From assembly GCA_025526995.1 (NCBI GenBank), contig JAHLKG010000025.1, forward strand, positions 248,001-312,000: a stretch of DNA of 64,000 nt, written 5' to 3'. The notes beneath the pieces were generated by a model. That model ran no database searches, was not told the DNA's origin, and saw nothing but the letters and a program-made list of their open reading frames with translations. The position numbers and the translations under genes are program-made. This stretch comes from Powellomyces hirtus (lineage: Eukaryota > Chytridiomycota > Chytridiomycetes > Spizellomycetales > Powellomycetaceae). Shown in pieces: positions 26,271 to 37,100 of the stretch. Position 1 is the first letter of the stretch, and the number at the start of each line of letters is the position of its first letter.

Positions 26271-29065
26271 CGTCGGGCTCTAGCCGAGGTTCCCCCCCCC
26301 TTAGAGCCTGACTTGGGGAAGAATATATCCATGCCGATTTGTTGCCAACGAGCGTCGGGGATCGGTAAGCTGCGGAGGAAACCGATCGGCGCGGTTCGCT
26401 TGTGACGTTGGCAGGTAGGGCAGGTGCGGACATATTGGTACACATCACGTTCCATGTGGGGCCAGTAGTACGACTCCAGAAGTTTGGCGAGCGTCCGTTG
26501 GACACCGGAGTGACCACCGTTTGCGAGGGAGTCGTGATGAATTTGAAGGAGTGGCCCCCGCAAGCTGTCGGGGACGTACCGACGGTCATGGTACATCAAG
26601 AATCGGTGCGGAGGGGAGTCCACTGTCCGGAATCGGCGTGCATGGCCGGATAGGTTCTCCGGGGAACTGTTGATGGTTAGTAAGATGTTTTGGCCAAAAT
26701 CATCCGATGCGAGCGCTTGGGTCCAGTCCGCATCGGTCGGCATGTGCGTCGTGATGGGCTTCTCCGTCTGCACAATGGCTGTGACCACGTTGATCTTGGC
26801 CTGGCAGGTTGCACACTTGGGGGCGTAAGTTGGGTCGCGACTGAGGAAGTCGGCAATCGAATTCCATGTGCCGGGGAGGTATTCCACTGAGAAATCAAAC
26901 TGTTGGAGGAACTCGACCCAGCCTGCTTGGCGGCGTGACAGGTGGGGTTGTTCCTGGAGATAGATCAGGGATTTGTGGTCAACAAACGCGCGGAATGGGC
27001 GGCCGATGAGGTAATGGCGGTTGGCGCGGATGGATTTGACTAGTCCCAGCAGTTCTTGTTCATGCACGGGGTATTGGGTCTTGGCGGGTTGCATCTTGCG
27101 GGAGTAGTATGTCACTGGGCGAAGTTGTGGAAGGTTGGCTAAGCCTGATTTGGTGGTTGGTAGTGGGGGAGGGTAAGGGAAATCCCCTTTAGCCGGCTGT
27201 GCCAGCCATCTGCCGTAAGCGTAGCCCGATGCGTCTGTGAACAAGTAGGTGTCGAGCGCCGGGTCGAAGTACGCTAGGGTGGGTGCCGAGGAGCATAATT
27301 CTTTTAAGCGATTGAATGCCCAATCTTCCTCGTCACTCCACTGCCATGGGCGGTTGCCGGATTGCAAGTTTGTTAGTGGCAGGGCAATCTGTGCATACTC
27401 GGGAATGTATTCCTTGACGTAGTTGACGAGGCCCATGAAGCTAAGGAGCTCCAGGGAGTTGGTCGGGCGAGGCCGTTCCCAGACCGCGGTCACCTTGGAG
27501 GGGGCAATACTCAGGCCATCCTTGCCAACTCGGTGGCCGCAGAACTCGACTTCGTCAACCGCCCATTGACATTTGCTGGGTTTGACGTGCAGGCGATGTT
27601 CCGCCAGGGTCTTGAGAACCTTGTTGACGTGCTGAATGTGCAAACTCATGTCGGTGCTGAATATGAGAATATCGTCGAGGTATGAGATCACGTAAGCGTC
27701 GTACTTGTCGCCCAAGAGTTTGTTGGTTAGTCGCTGGAATGTAGCAGGTGCATTAGTTAAGCCGAAAGGTAGAACATTGTATTCGAAATGCCCAAAACGT
27801 GTTTGGAACGCTGTTTTCTCTCTATCTTCCGGTCGAATCATGATGCAGTGGTACGCGTCGCGGATGTCAATTGTGGTAAATACCCGCATGTTGACAAGCC
27901 TGTCGCGCAGCTCCGAGAGGTTCAGAAGTGGCGTGGCATCCTTGTGGGTCATCTTGTTCAGTGCCCGGTAGTCAATGCAGCAGCGTAAGCCACGGTCCTT
28001 CTTTGGGGCAAATAGGACGGGCGCGCCCCACGGGCTGCGAGATTGTGAGATCCAACCCTTGTCCATTAAGCGCTGCAACTGCTGGCCGAGCTCGTCCAAT
28101 TTGTCAGGGCTCAAATGCCGGAGTGCCTGCATCACGGGCTTCGAGCCGGGTTTGAGCTGAATGGTGAAATTGTCTTTGCCTCGGTCCGGAGGCATGCCTG
28201 ACTGTTCGGTGAATAGTGTTGTGACGTATTTCTCTAAGGTCGGTCGGAGTGGGTGGTCGGCCGGCAGTGCCTCTAGCGGGTCCTCTTGATCTGCCGTCTT
28301 GGCTTCGGCGTTGGTGTGGCGGCGTTCCTCCAAGATTGCCCTTTTCTTGGCGTCGACTGTCCGTACGAATTGAGCTTCTACAAATGGAATTGCATTTACG
28401 ATGTGTACCTCGAAGACTCCAGTGATCTCGCCCTTCCTCATCAAGCGTTTCCATTGCTTGGCCGTGTAGATTCCTTCTGCATTGAGTGCTGGCTTCGCCG
28501 GCTGGAATCTGCGGGGCCGTATCTCTCGTGGGGAGAGCAGGCGGGCTACGCACGCGGACGGTGCTTCCCAATGGCGATTAGTCAATTTGGCTCGAAGGCT
28601 GAGGGTCTGGCCGTAGTGATAGAATGTCATCGTTGGGAAGCCCTCTTGGTCGAAAAGTCCTCGGACGTCCAATCCCAATATGAACGGCAAGCCGAGTATG
28701 ACATCAACCCTGATCGGTGCAACCACAAACAGTACGGTGCCTTCCCGGTAGGTAATCTTCTCCTCGGTGAACACCGAGAGGTCCCCACAGGTCATCTTCA
28801 TTGCACCATAGTTTCCCGCTCTATCGCCCCATCGGACCTCCAGCGGAGTTGGAGAGGTGTAGGTCCGGAGGCCGTGCTTGGCTGCCCAAGTGTCGCTGAT
28901 GATCAAGGTGTTACACCCGGTATCGATTAGGATGCGGGCAAAGTGCCCTTGTATCTTCCCGTGAACCACAATTGTCTTCCTGTGGATGCGGGGTCCCGGC
29001 CTGTCCGTGGGGATCTTGTCTTGCATCCGGGGTTGGGGTACTGAGACGGTGCAAACGTTCAGCAC
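26198..29065 (-). CDS. Gypsy-1 Pol: protease, RT, RNase H, start of integrase (955 codons)
   Basis: The long open frame overlaps the Gag end by a few bases in the -1 frame. It starts without an ATG (GTG at 29065), so synthesis by frameshift from Gag is likely, though no classic slippery heptamer is visible. The protease motif is ILIDTGCNTLIIS. RT has SPWGAPVLFAPKKDRGLRCC, VLPFGLTNAPATFQRL and YLDDILIFSTD. RNase H gives YLFTDASGYAYGRW. The integrase zinc region is HHDSLANGGHSGVQRTL with CPTCQRHK. The frame goes astray after MDIFFPKSGSKGG at a homopolymer, with an Arg/Glu-rich tail that is not real. Confidence 0.92.
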   Translation of the reverse strand: MLNVCTVSVPQPRMQDKIPTDRPGPRIHRKTIVVHGKIQGHFARILIDTGCNTLIISDTWAAKHGLRTYTSPTPLEVRWGDRAGNYGAMKMTCGDLSVFTEEKITYREGTVLFVVAPIRVDVILGLPFILGLDVRGLFDQEGFPTMTFYHYGQTLSLRAKLTNRHWEAPSACVARLLSPREIRPRRFQPAKPALNAEGIYTAKQWKRLMRKGEITGVFEVHIVNAIPFVEAQFVRTVDAKKRAILEERRHTNAEAKTADQEDPLEALPADHPLRPTLEKYVTTLFTEQSGMPPDRGKDNFTIQLKPGSKPVMQALRHLSPDKLDELGQQLQRLMDKGWISQSRSPWGAPVLFAPKKDRGLRCCIDYRALNKMTHKDATPLLNLSELRDRLVNMRVFTTIDIRDAYHCIMIRPEDREKTAFQTRFGHFEYNVLPFGLTNAPATFQRLTNKLLGDKYDAYVISYLDDILIFSTDMSLHIQHVNKVLKTLAEHRLHVKPSKCQWAVDEVEFCGHRVGKDGLSIAPSKVTAVWERPRPTNSLELLSFMGLVNYVKEYIPEYAQIALPLTNLQSGNRPWQWSDEEDWAFNRLKELCSSAPTLAYFDPALDTYLFTDASGYAYGRWLAQPAKGDFPYPPPLPTTKSGLANLPQLRPVTYYSRKMQPAKTQYPVHEQELLGLVKSIRANRHYLIGRPFRAFVDHKSLIYLQEQPHLSRRQAGWVEFLQQFDFSVEYLPGTWNSIADFLSRDPTYAPKCATCQAKINVVTAIVQTEKPITTHMPTDADWTQALASDDFGQNILLTINSSPENLSGHARRFRTVDSPPHRFLMYHDRRYVPDSLRGPLLQIHHDSLANGGHSGVQRTLAKLLESYYWPHMERDVYQYVRTCPTCQRHKRTAPIGFLRSLPIPDARWQQIGMDIFFPKSGSKGGGTSARARRDEEPSAPHRLETDQDGRCRTPHR

Positions 29066-30245
29066 CCGGGGCGAAAATCCGAGCTGTTGACGGAGCCTCC
29101 GTCGCTGACCACGTTGTCCCCGGGCTCTTTGGTGATCTCTACAGGGGCGGCGAACGTTCTATGCCCACCGGTCTTACCTCTACCTGCTGAGCACCCACGG
29201 GCATAGTGCCCCTTGCCTCCGGAATTGAAACATTCGTTGCGTTCACGACGTTCATTATAGCTGATACGCTCACGGTCTGAGATCCCTTGGTGGTTGTCCG
29301 TGCCGCGCGTGGGACGACCTGAGCCATAGGGGGTGTGGCGTCCCCTTTCTCGTGCTTGGTAGTTCCCTCGATGTACCTGAGCCGGCTGGACTGCAGCGTA
29401 CTGACGTCTCCTTCCGTCGGAGGTTACCCGCGCGATATCGTCCGCATAGCCTCGAATCCTGTAGCATAGTAGAGCTTCGTTCTGTAGCTCGGTGATTGGG
29501 ATCTCGGCGCCATTATTCCTCATGATTGCGGCATAGCAGTGGTCCCAAATGCACTGGCCGACATGGTTGGTCGAGAATCCCGTTAAGAAATAGTCACGCT
29601 CTTGCCTTGGGGTAAGCCACTCCTTGTCATCGAGCGTCGCAATCTGGGCCCGAAGGGTATTGAACTTGGAGATATACTCCGAGATGCTATTAGTGAAAAC
29701 CAGCCGCTTCATCTTTGCTTCTGCGGTGTTTTGTAAGTTGGCGGGGTAGAAGCGGACGCGGAGGATCCTCGTGAATTCTTCACGGATGTCGTGGGCTGCT
29801 CGCCGGCATCTCTGAGCATTTCCCACCACTCATCGGCGGTCTCCTTGAGGTACCCCGAGATGTGGTCGACGTCCCGGTGGTCCGTCCTGAAGTCGGTTGC
29901 CTCAAGGTAGCGCGTGTGGACCTTCAAGAACTCATTGACCTTTGACACCATTTCTTCACTGTTCCCTTTTCCGTCGAAGTGTGTCAGCTGCTTGCAAAGG
30001 TTCTCGCGGCGTTCTTTCTCGGCTTTCATTCGTGCGCGGTTTTCTTCCGCCAGGATGATGTCGACGTGCGGTGTTGCAACCGCTGGTTGGACTGGAGTCA
30101 GAATCCTTGAGAGAAGGGCTTCGAAGCGGGCCTTTCCCATTGCGATCTGCTCCTGCAGTAGACGTTGGGTCTCCGCCAATTGTACAGCCAACATTGCAAC
30201 GGGGTTGTCGGTTGGTGTGTCGACTTCGGGTTCTCCTACTGCCAT
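29059..30245 (-). pseudogene. Gypsy-1 Gag, one frameshift
   Basis: Starts at the ATG at 30245 with a coiled-coil-like N-terminus (LAETQRLLQEQIAMGKARFE). The Gag core is split between two frames near 29800: KETADEWWEMLRDAGEQP before, DIREEFTRILRVRFYPANL after. An Arg/Gly-rich region and a zinc knuckle follow (CFNSGGKGHYARGC), where the second Cys is Ser, so zinc binding is probably lost. It ends at 29059 in the Pol overlap. Confidence 0.85.
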
Positions 30246-30264
30246 TGGGCTGTTCCTGGTGTAC

Positions 30265-30279
30265 GGGGTGGTGCTACCA
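30265..30279 (-). other. Gypsy-1 primer binding site
   Basis: On the minus strand TGGTAGCACCACCCC directly follows the 5' LTR, identical to the gypsy-2 site. Confidence 0.7.
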
Positions 30280-30554
30280 TGTAATAATACTAGGTCCGTT
30301 GCCAGAGTCTAGTCTTCTATTTGGGAATTCCCTGTCTCTAATTCTACTGTAAGCTCTCTAAGTCTTGAATACGCCCTCGTCGGAGTATTCCTACTTTTCT
30401 TCTGGACCACGGGGCGGTCCCGGTCACGTGATGGCCATCCGTGGCCATCTCTAATGTCTAGTACCCTTCGGGATGCTGACGCTAGCATCCATTTCGCGCG
30501 GGGCCCTTCCCGGCGCGTATCTAGGCTTAGGCTGGCGAGCCACGCCCCATTACA
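30280..30554 (-). repeat. Gypsy-1 5' LTR
   Basis: 275 bp, matching 22670-22944 with roughly nine substitutions, mostly transitions. It is flanked on the right by the Harbinger gene it interrupts. Confidence 0.95.
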
Positions 30555-30997
30555 CGGGTGGCCTGGTCGACTCCGTAGTCCGTAGTCGGTGTCGATGCCG
30601 TTTGGGGTCTGCTACGGTCTGCAGCAGGGGTTGGCGTTTGGGCAGGGGTAGGAGAAGCAGCTGCCCGTGCGGGAGTTGCCGGAGTAACTGGCCCTGGGCT
30701 TGGGCTCCAAGTACGTGTAGCAGCTGGTGCCCACGCAGATGGTTGGCCGACTACATAGTCCGTAGATCCGCTCTGGCCGACTAGGTAGTCCGTAGATCCG
30801 CTCTGGCCGACTACGTAGTCCGTAGTCCTAGTAGATGTGCTTGGTTGTTGTCCGTAGCCTTCGTAACCTTGATATCCCCCAGTGAGAAGCTGACTGACGT
30901 GAGGAAGCAGGGGCTGCTGGCTGCTGCTATAGTCATATTGACTGCTGCCATAATCAGACTGGCTGAACTGGCTCTGTCCATTCCAGGTCGGTTGCAT
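30555..30997 (-). CDS. Harbinger Myb/NAM-like second protein, N-terminal part
   Basis: Begins at the ATG at 30997 with a Gln/Ser/Tyr-rich stretch (SQSDYGSSQYDYSSSQQ). Then come three copies of a TDYVVGQSGS-type repeat, coded by the palindrome GACTACGTAGTC and two variants, and a Pro/Ala/Thr-rich segment. It is cut at 30555 by gypsy-1 and resumes at 22669. The join reads ...DQATR|ARKRGTAF in frame after dropping one target copy. The low-complexity N-terminus could mediate self-association; that is inference. Confidence 0.75.
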
Positions 30998-31045
30998 CCT
31001 GTGAAGTGAATTTAAAGAACGACGGACGAGTGGGGATGGTGCGTT

Positions 31046-31131
31046 TGCGTTCTTTAAAAATAAAGAATCTTTATTTCCGTCTTTATATATATAAAGACGG
31101 AAATAAAGATTCTTTATTTTTAAAGAACGCA
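31046..31131. repeat. 86-bp perfect palindrome
   Basis: Left arm 31046-31088 and right arm 31089-31131 are exact reverse complements with no spacer. The ends read TGCGTTCTTT and AAAGAACGCA and the centre is TATATATA. It lies upstream of the minus-strand Harbinger gene (start 30997), inside the transposon. It could form a 43-bp hairpin or cruciform. Confidence 0.97.
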
Positions 31132-31263
31132 CGGGAGCCCGGGAAGTGGTAAAAAAAACGACCGGTCGGTTGAAAAACCGAAGGGTCGGTTAAAGGACGC
31201 GACTGGAGATGGCTTTTTTCGGCCGTTCTTTATAAATAAAGGAAACGCGCAAAGAAACGCGAC

Positions 31264-31277
31264 GACTGGAGATGGCC
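31264..31277 (-). repeat. Harbinger right terminal inverted repeat
   Basis: GACTGGAGATGGCC followed by TTA. A near copy (GACTGGAGATGGC) lies inside at 31201-31213. Confidence 0.9.
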
Positions 31278-31389
31278 TTAGTCGCGATGTGAAAGATACC
31301 TTCGCAGAACAATGTCGCACCTGCATCGATACTGACCCACTGTTGCGTCATCAATTTAGTCATGGAGTTTTGGAACGTCCTTGACTAGA

Positions 31390-32305
31390 TGGCCAGTGAT
31401 AGCAAAGCCACGCCTGAAGGTGACCGCCGACCTGGATACCCAGTGCTCTCAAAGCCTCTACATCTCTCCACAGCTGACCCTGTCAGAGCTTGCCGATATA
31501 ATGAATGAGGAGGTCGGCAGCACCATCTCCATCAGGACCGTCTGACAATCTACTCCCACCTCAACAGCTGCACCAAATCCAACCGCTATCGCCTCAAGGT
31601 CATGCGCTTTGAGCCAGAAGACTTCATTTCCCCCCAGCGGGTGTGGGACTGTCAGCGCTGGTGTGAGTGTATGCTCAAGGGCAAAACATCATGGATGATG
31701 TACACATGGACGAGTCTGGCATCAATCTGAAGCTGGACAAGTGCCTGGGCTGTGCATGCAATGGCCAGCATCCCAAGTGCGTCCAACCCAATGTGGCCAC
31801 AACCACACCCTCAATATCACAGTTTCAAGAGCAGATGGCATTGTTGGCAGCCGGATGCAGATGGGTGGGACTGTCAATGCCGCATCCATCTGCGACTTCA
31901 TGACAGAGAACGTCTTCCCCGCACTCGAAGGCTGCTGCCTCAACAACATCATCGACAACGCGCCGGTCAACCGAGGTGAAGACAACACTGGCCACAAGCT
32001 CTTCCGTCTCCCAAAGTATACTCCGTACCTGAACTGCGCCGAATGGGTCTTTTGCAGCGTTAAGCCTATGTCAAGAAGCAGGAGATTGAGCAGGGGCAGT
32101 GCACGGACGGCGTTTCAAGGCAAGCATAGAGATGATTGAGGGGTGGATGAGGGAGGTGCAGCGTAACTTCACGATCGCGCTCCGCGGGGAGTGCCTTGGG
32201 CGCATGTTTGACAACCGTAGCTACCGTAGTCCGGCGCAGTTTGAAGGGGTTGATCTGGACAACCCGAAGACAGGCATGCAGCTGAACTTGAACAATGTCA
32301 TCTGA
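31390..32305 (+). pseudogene. Tc1/mariner-type transposase, decayed
   Basis: Plus-strand pieces in several frames give a helix-turn-helix part (SPQLTLSELADIMNEEVGST), then DESGINLKLDKCLGCA, LNITVSRADGIVGSRM, IIDNAPVNRGEDN and YTPYLNCAEWVFCSVK. The DESG, IDNAP and ...LNxxEW spacing matches the DDE_3 superfamily of Tc1/mariner/IS630-like transposases. The C-terminal end (MREVQRNFTIALRGECLG) closes at 32305. At least three frame changes make it non-functional. No inverted ends or TA duplication were identified. Confidence 0.75.
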
Positions 32306-32598
32306 CGGGTTGTTGATTTCGAGTGAGAAGTTGTTTTTCATCTATACATAAGGACGTTGCAAAAGAGCGCTCGACGTTGTTGCCATGTGGGCGATCTTTT
32401 TCTTGCAACGCACGATGCCGCTGCCATTTCGCGCGGACGTTGCTCCCATCCGAGTGGCGCCGCTGTCTTTCTGCGGGCAGGATACATGAAGTATCTTTAG
32501 CTATGTCCTCTCGCTGTCTGTATATTTGTATGTACATATTGAGCCTGAACATTGCCCTACAGCACGAGCACTCAGTTGTCTCGGTTGCCATTTGGCTT

Positions 32599-34195
32599 TC
32601 ACAGCGCATGAAGGTGTCCAGCTATAGGCGAGGCGGGCTGGGTCTTTCCGCGGTTGGTCCTCTGCTTGCTCTTTGCGCGCCAGGTCCTGATTGTCGCGAC
32701 CGAGTTCCCCACGGCCAGGACCGCAAACAACAGGCCGGCAACTGTTCCCTGCCACGCTTCCTTCGGGGGACCATTAGCGACCGCCGCCGCCCACCATCCC
32801 GTCGAGTGATCATAGAGGTCGGCCTCGAGCATTATTCGCCGTGACCACTCCCACCACGGTCGCAACAACAACACGGCGTTCCATCCTTGCCACACCTGGC
32901 CCACTGCCAGAAATGGCACGAGAAGTCGAAACTCGCGTTCAGCAGCAAAAAACCCGCCCTCGCCCGCGACCGTGTCCATGGGCCGGGCTCGATCGAGCGC
33001 GACGAGAACGTACAGACGAGACCGCTGGTAGCGATATTGGAGGTACTGCATAGCGGAGATGTAGAGGGAGAAGGCGAAAAAGTGGGTGCGAAACTTTTGG
33101 TACAGCGGTGAAGCTGGCCAGATCAGCGTGATGCCGGACAGTACGATCGAGATGTAGTGGTGCACGAACCACCTGTAGCGTAGGAGATAAATGCAACCCG
33201 GAGAGAAAAATCACACAAAAGAGTTCAGTCACCGATCAGCTTGACGTGTTGATAAACAATTCACGCACCAAGTCCGTATTCGGCTTCCGTTGACAAGTAG
33301 AATGTGTTCCCTTAACACGCAGGTTGCGTAATAATACAGCATGGCGAACCCGTAGATAGCATCTAGCACGCGTGATGACACGAGAAACAAGGCAAACATT
33401 GACAGCACCATGAACACGAGCGTAAAACGAAGTTTGAAGACCTCGTACTCGTGCTTGTAAGCGAGACGCAATTGCAGTGGTTTTAGCGAAACAGGTGCGT
33501 GGGAACCGATGGCAATGCGGAGGATGATGCTGTCACGAGATAGAGAAAAGGAAGAGGGAATGAACATGGGCAGTTACGCGGGGGAACAGATTTGAGAATG
33601 CAAATTATATACACACTGTGCAGGTTTGGGAAACTGGTACTCCAAATGCCGGACTTTTCGCTTGATCCTCTGCATTGGGCTCTCCTCACCCTCATTCAAA
33701 CCACCTGTCAAAACCCGCGGTAGCGATTGTGGCGGGCCCTGTTGATGCTTTTGCTCTCTCTGTTCCTGTTCGATGAGCTTGCCGAGGTCTTTCATTGCAC
33801 GTTTGGATTTCCCGAGCTCGGCTAGACATGCACGTTCTTCAGCATTCACTTGCCGTGCGAGGTCGTTGAAGTGAGCGGCGCGTTGCTGCGAAGACACAAA
33901 CAACAAATAACGGAAACTCAATATCGTCAGGAAGATACAGAAGAGAGTGATGAGGACCCTTGAAGATATCGCCTGTTCCATCCGCCGCCCGCGGTAAGGT
34001 CTAGCCAATTGTACTGCCGATTGACACTTTCCACTGCCCCTTTGGCAATCCTTTCCATACCTCGAGTTTCTTCAGATTCACCAGAATCGACGCAGCTTGT
34101 TCTTGTGCTGTCGTAGGTTGTTCAGGCTTGACTGAGTTGACGACTTCGCCATCCTTATGGTCCTTCCCCTTCTCCGGTCGGTCTGTCGAGGGCAT
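32599..34195 (-). CDS. TMEM120/TMPIT-like membrane protein
   Basis: Multi-pass membrane protein of the TMEM120 (TACAN) family, found in the ER or nuclear envelope of animals; its role in fungi is unclear to me. Confident exons are 33885-33617, 33529-33269 and 33172-32599, with frame-keeping introns of 87 and 96 bp. They hold a coiled coil (FNDLARQVNAEERACL), FPKPAHIILRIAIGS across one join, AYKHEYEVFKLRFTLVFMVL, NGSRIRTWWFVHHYIS across the next join, SAMQYLQYRYQRSRLY, and FRLLVPFLAVGQVWQGWNA, as in the family. At least six hydrophobic segments are visible. An N-terminal exon 34195-34028 (start MPSTDRPEKG) fits in phase, but its donor is weak and the 142-bp intron is less certain. The C-terminus is basic. 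Total about 423 residues. Confidence 0.82.
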
Positions 34196-34199
34196 GAAG

Positions 34200-37100
34200 G
34201 TGTCGGGATTTTGGCGCTGTACTTTGCAGACAGCTGTCAGTGTTTGCTAGTGAAACGGCAGAACGGGGTGATGCTCGGAAACAAGAACGGGAAGCTAGAT
34301 GCCGGCGTCCTAACCTGCAGGGCACCAGCACAGATGGCAGAAATGTTATCTTGTTGTGTCCCTCATCATTCATTGTTTCCGTCAAGCGCAAGTGGCTTGG
34401 CTGGCTTGGAGATGGCTTTGGCCACGCGTCCGTCCTTTCCCCATGTTTTTCACAAGAGTTTTCGTTGGCATTTGTCTATGTTCCGTCAAATTTTCCGAGC
34501 AGCAAAGAGGTTCAAGCAATCTGGCAGCAGTGCGGCGGGGCTTTCACTTCCCTTCTCCCTCGTTAACGACGAAAATGTAATAGTCGACTCAGCGTTCGGT
34601 ACTAAGCGTTACACCCCTTTTGACGAACCTTAGAAGAACTGAGTTTTTTTGTGGGTTGGGTGTGGAAAGGGGTCGCCAGACATTGCTAAAACTTGTGGCT
34701 ATGGGCACGAAAACGTTGAGCCGCACATCTGCAAGAAGGTGCTGGCTAATATGCTGGATGAGACGTCAGTGAAGGATGTAGATTCGCGGGTGTTGGAGGA
34801 GACACTTTTACATAGTCGCAGAGCCTTTGAAGGACCCCGTCAACGATGTACGAAGTTTTAATCTGGATGGAGTTGAAATGCCTTATCTGTGGCAGGCCCG
34901 GAACTGAAGCAAAATAGCGATATCATGTTCACTTGCGAACACCCGCGATGTCCATTGGAAGTTCATCGATAAGAATCGGCACGCATAACTCAGATTGGAA
35001 TTTCTCGGTGAGAATCTATCGGAAAGTTAGTTCGTCAGGTAACCACACCGAGTTCTTGGCTTTCCGCTTAGTTCCGCCGAGACGAGTGATTCAGAGTTTG
35101 TCGAGAACAAGGTTCATGAATATGACCAGTTCATCCCAAAATCCACGATGCGGTCGAGCTGTGTTGCTGGCTTTCCTCTCTCATGTTCGCGGTTGTCTCG
35201 CGGCGGGATACCAAATTGGATGAGAAGTGGGGCGGAATAAAATGCTTCCGTCAAACGAGTGCTTTGCAGTGTGCGTGTGTGTGTATCTGTGTTGCTGCCT
35301 TTCCCAGTTTGGTTTTCGCGGTTGATGAAGGCGAAATGAATTGTTCCATCGGGACCGACTTTTGAAGATCATCTAGGTATCCGTAAGCAATATTTACGGA
35401 GTCGGGTGTGTATTGGCTTGGGAGAATGGGCAATTAGGAGTATCGTTCGAACTACAGTGATCACACAATGTTCGGTTCAACAATTGTTTTTTTGTTCGAC
35501 GGTTTTGGTGGAGATGTTGCCTCAGAGAGTGACTTGGTGCGGACACATGGGTGGCGGAGGAGATGCAGACACGGGCATACGTTGCGCATTGCGTCAACAG
35601 AACCGGTAACTGCAATTGCTTTTACAAGAAGAGTTATGCACGCTGGGCCGTCGCGGGTTCGGATCCGCAGTCGTTAAGCGCCGCCAATTTGATTGACACA
35701 AGGAGGAACCGAGAGCAGGGTTCTGAGACTTCTTACCGCAAGAATTGAACGGGACCGTTAGCGCAAGGCCTTTGCCTGCGGTTGTCGTACTGAGCTTTTA
35801 CCGCTTGCCAACGAGAGGTCGCCATGTTCGCTTTGTCAAAAGCGCAAGATTTCGATATGGTGCGTTGATTGTCCAGTTTCTAGATGCTCAGACAAGCTTG
35901 AGACCGTTTCAAAGTGCGCTCGGCAGGAACTGCGAACCAGGCGAGAAAAGCAGTGCAAAGACGGAGATCATGTTGCAATTTGGCGCAAGCTGTCGACGCT
36001 ACCAGATTACCGGCCACCCGCCGTTTAACATCGCGCCGATCTTGTTGCTCTCACTACCTTGAAGCCATGTGATGCCAACCTAATACAGAACATCAAGACT
36101 GTTTTGGATAGATCTGTTCAAAATCCTCCACAAGTGGGTGGAGGAGAATCGATGAAGTAACCTTAGGCGGAGAGATTCTGAAGCCACTCTTGCGCCCGTT
36201 ACTTGATGGATCGCCGACATTACCGTACTATAAGAGAAAGTCCCACCGACGAAAATGCTGAAATGAGCTCATCCACTTCCTTCAGTGGGGCGGAGGACGG
36301 GAAGAAATAGTGCTTCAACACTTGACGTGTTTGGACGTAGGACTAACAGGGAGGCTCAGAGCGGCCGGATGGCCACCCGTGGCGCACGTCAATGAACAGC
36401 TTGCGGCATTGTCCAGCGACTGGGTAACGTGGCCCAAAAGTCTAAGCTCCTTCAGAATTGTATGAGAGCTAGCTAGGTATGAAGCTCTCCATCCAGAGCA
36501 GAAACCTTTGCACGCCATCCAAATATTCTGCATGATGCTCATCTTCCTATAACTTCAGCAGCAAAGAAGCTCACGAGAAATTAGCGTCCTCAGGAACATT
36601 GCCCAAAAGCAGTTCGAGCTCATGCACACTGGCATCCCTTGTCCCATTTTGAAGCCGGTCCTCTGCCGTCACACTGGTCAGGTTCGGGCTGCTCAATCAC
36701 TTACCCCTACCCCACCGTATGCCTCACCGCCTGTCTTTGGCCTTTTGCCGTTCACTACAAGGATTGTTGCCTCGCTTCTACCCTTCTCCGAGCCGGAAAT
36801 ACTATCTGTACAGATCTGGGAACCTTCATCCAATCCTCCCCCCACCATTGCTGCCATCATCATTCGGCAACTTTGGGACAACGACATTGTGTGAGTAGAT
36901 ACCCATGAATACATGCCACAATTGCAAAAGTACGCCTAGGTGATGATGCATCAGTCTTAAATTTATTCACCATCCCATATTGGATGCTTGAGAGATTTTC
37001 GGTTTTTCTTCCATCTTCATTGTTCTAATGATTAAGGCCCCTTTACTGAACATGCATTCACCTCTTCCGTTCTCACAAGCACGGAGACGAGGAAATTGAG

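Larger units (their letters stand above)
22670..30554 (-). mobile_element. Gypsy-1: full-length Ty3/gypsy chromovirus-type retrotransposon (7885 bp)
   Basis: 275-bp LTRs at both ends (22670-22944, 30280-30554). The flanks CGGCT (22665-22669) and CGGGT (30555-30559) are a 5-bp target duplication with one change. The minus strand carries primer site, Gag and Pol with chromodomain. Between pol and the 3' LTR lies about 2.2 kb with an oppositely oriented spliced gene and a hairpin array. LTRs are about 97% identical by eye, with transitions prevailing. Gag and pol are broken by single-base shifts. A second copy starts at 60520 and a solo LTR is at 6923. Confidence 0.95.
18135..31277 (+). mobile_element. 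PIF/Harbinger DNA transposon, interrupted by gypsy-1
   Basis: Terminal inverted repeats GGCCATCTCCAGTC (18135-18148) and GACTGGAGATGGCC (31264-31277) are flanked by TTA at 18132-18134 and 31278-31280, the 3-bp target of PIF/Harbinger. Removing the 7885-bp gypsy-1 and its duplicated target leaves about 5.25 kb. The element has a transposase on the plus strand and two genes on the minus strand. A 12-bp palindrome GACTACGTAGTC is spread through it. Another copy of the end sequence lies inside at 31201-31213. Confidence 0.93.

Noticed and set aside
26291..26300. Run of C as a biological slippery site in gypsy-1 pol
   Set aside because: It lies in the middle of integrase, not at the gag-pol border; homopolymer mutation or a sequencing error is simpler.
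35640..35700. tRNA-like GGGTTCGGATCC
   Set aside because: Resembles a T arm, but no D arm, anticodon arm or acceptor pairing could be built around it.
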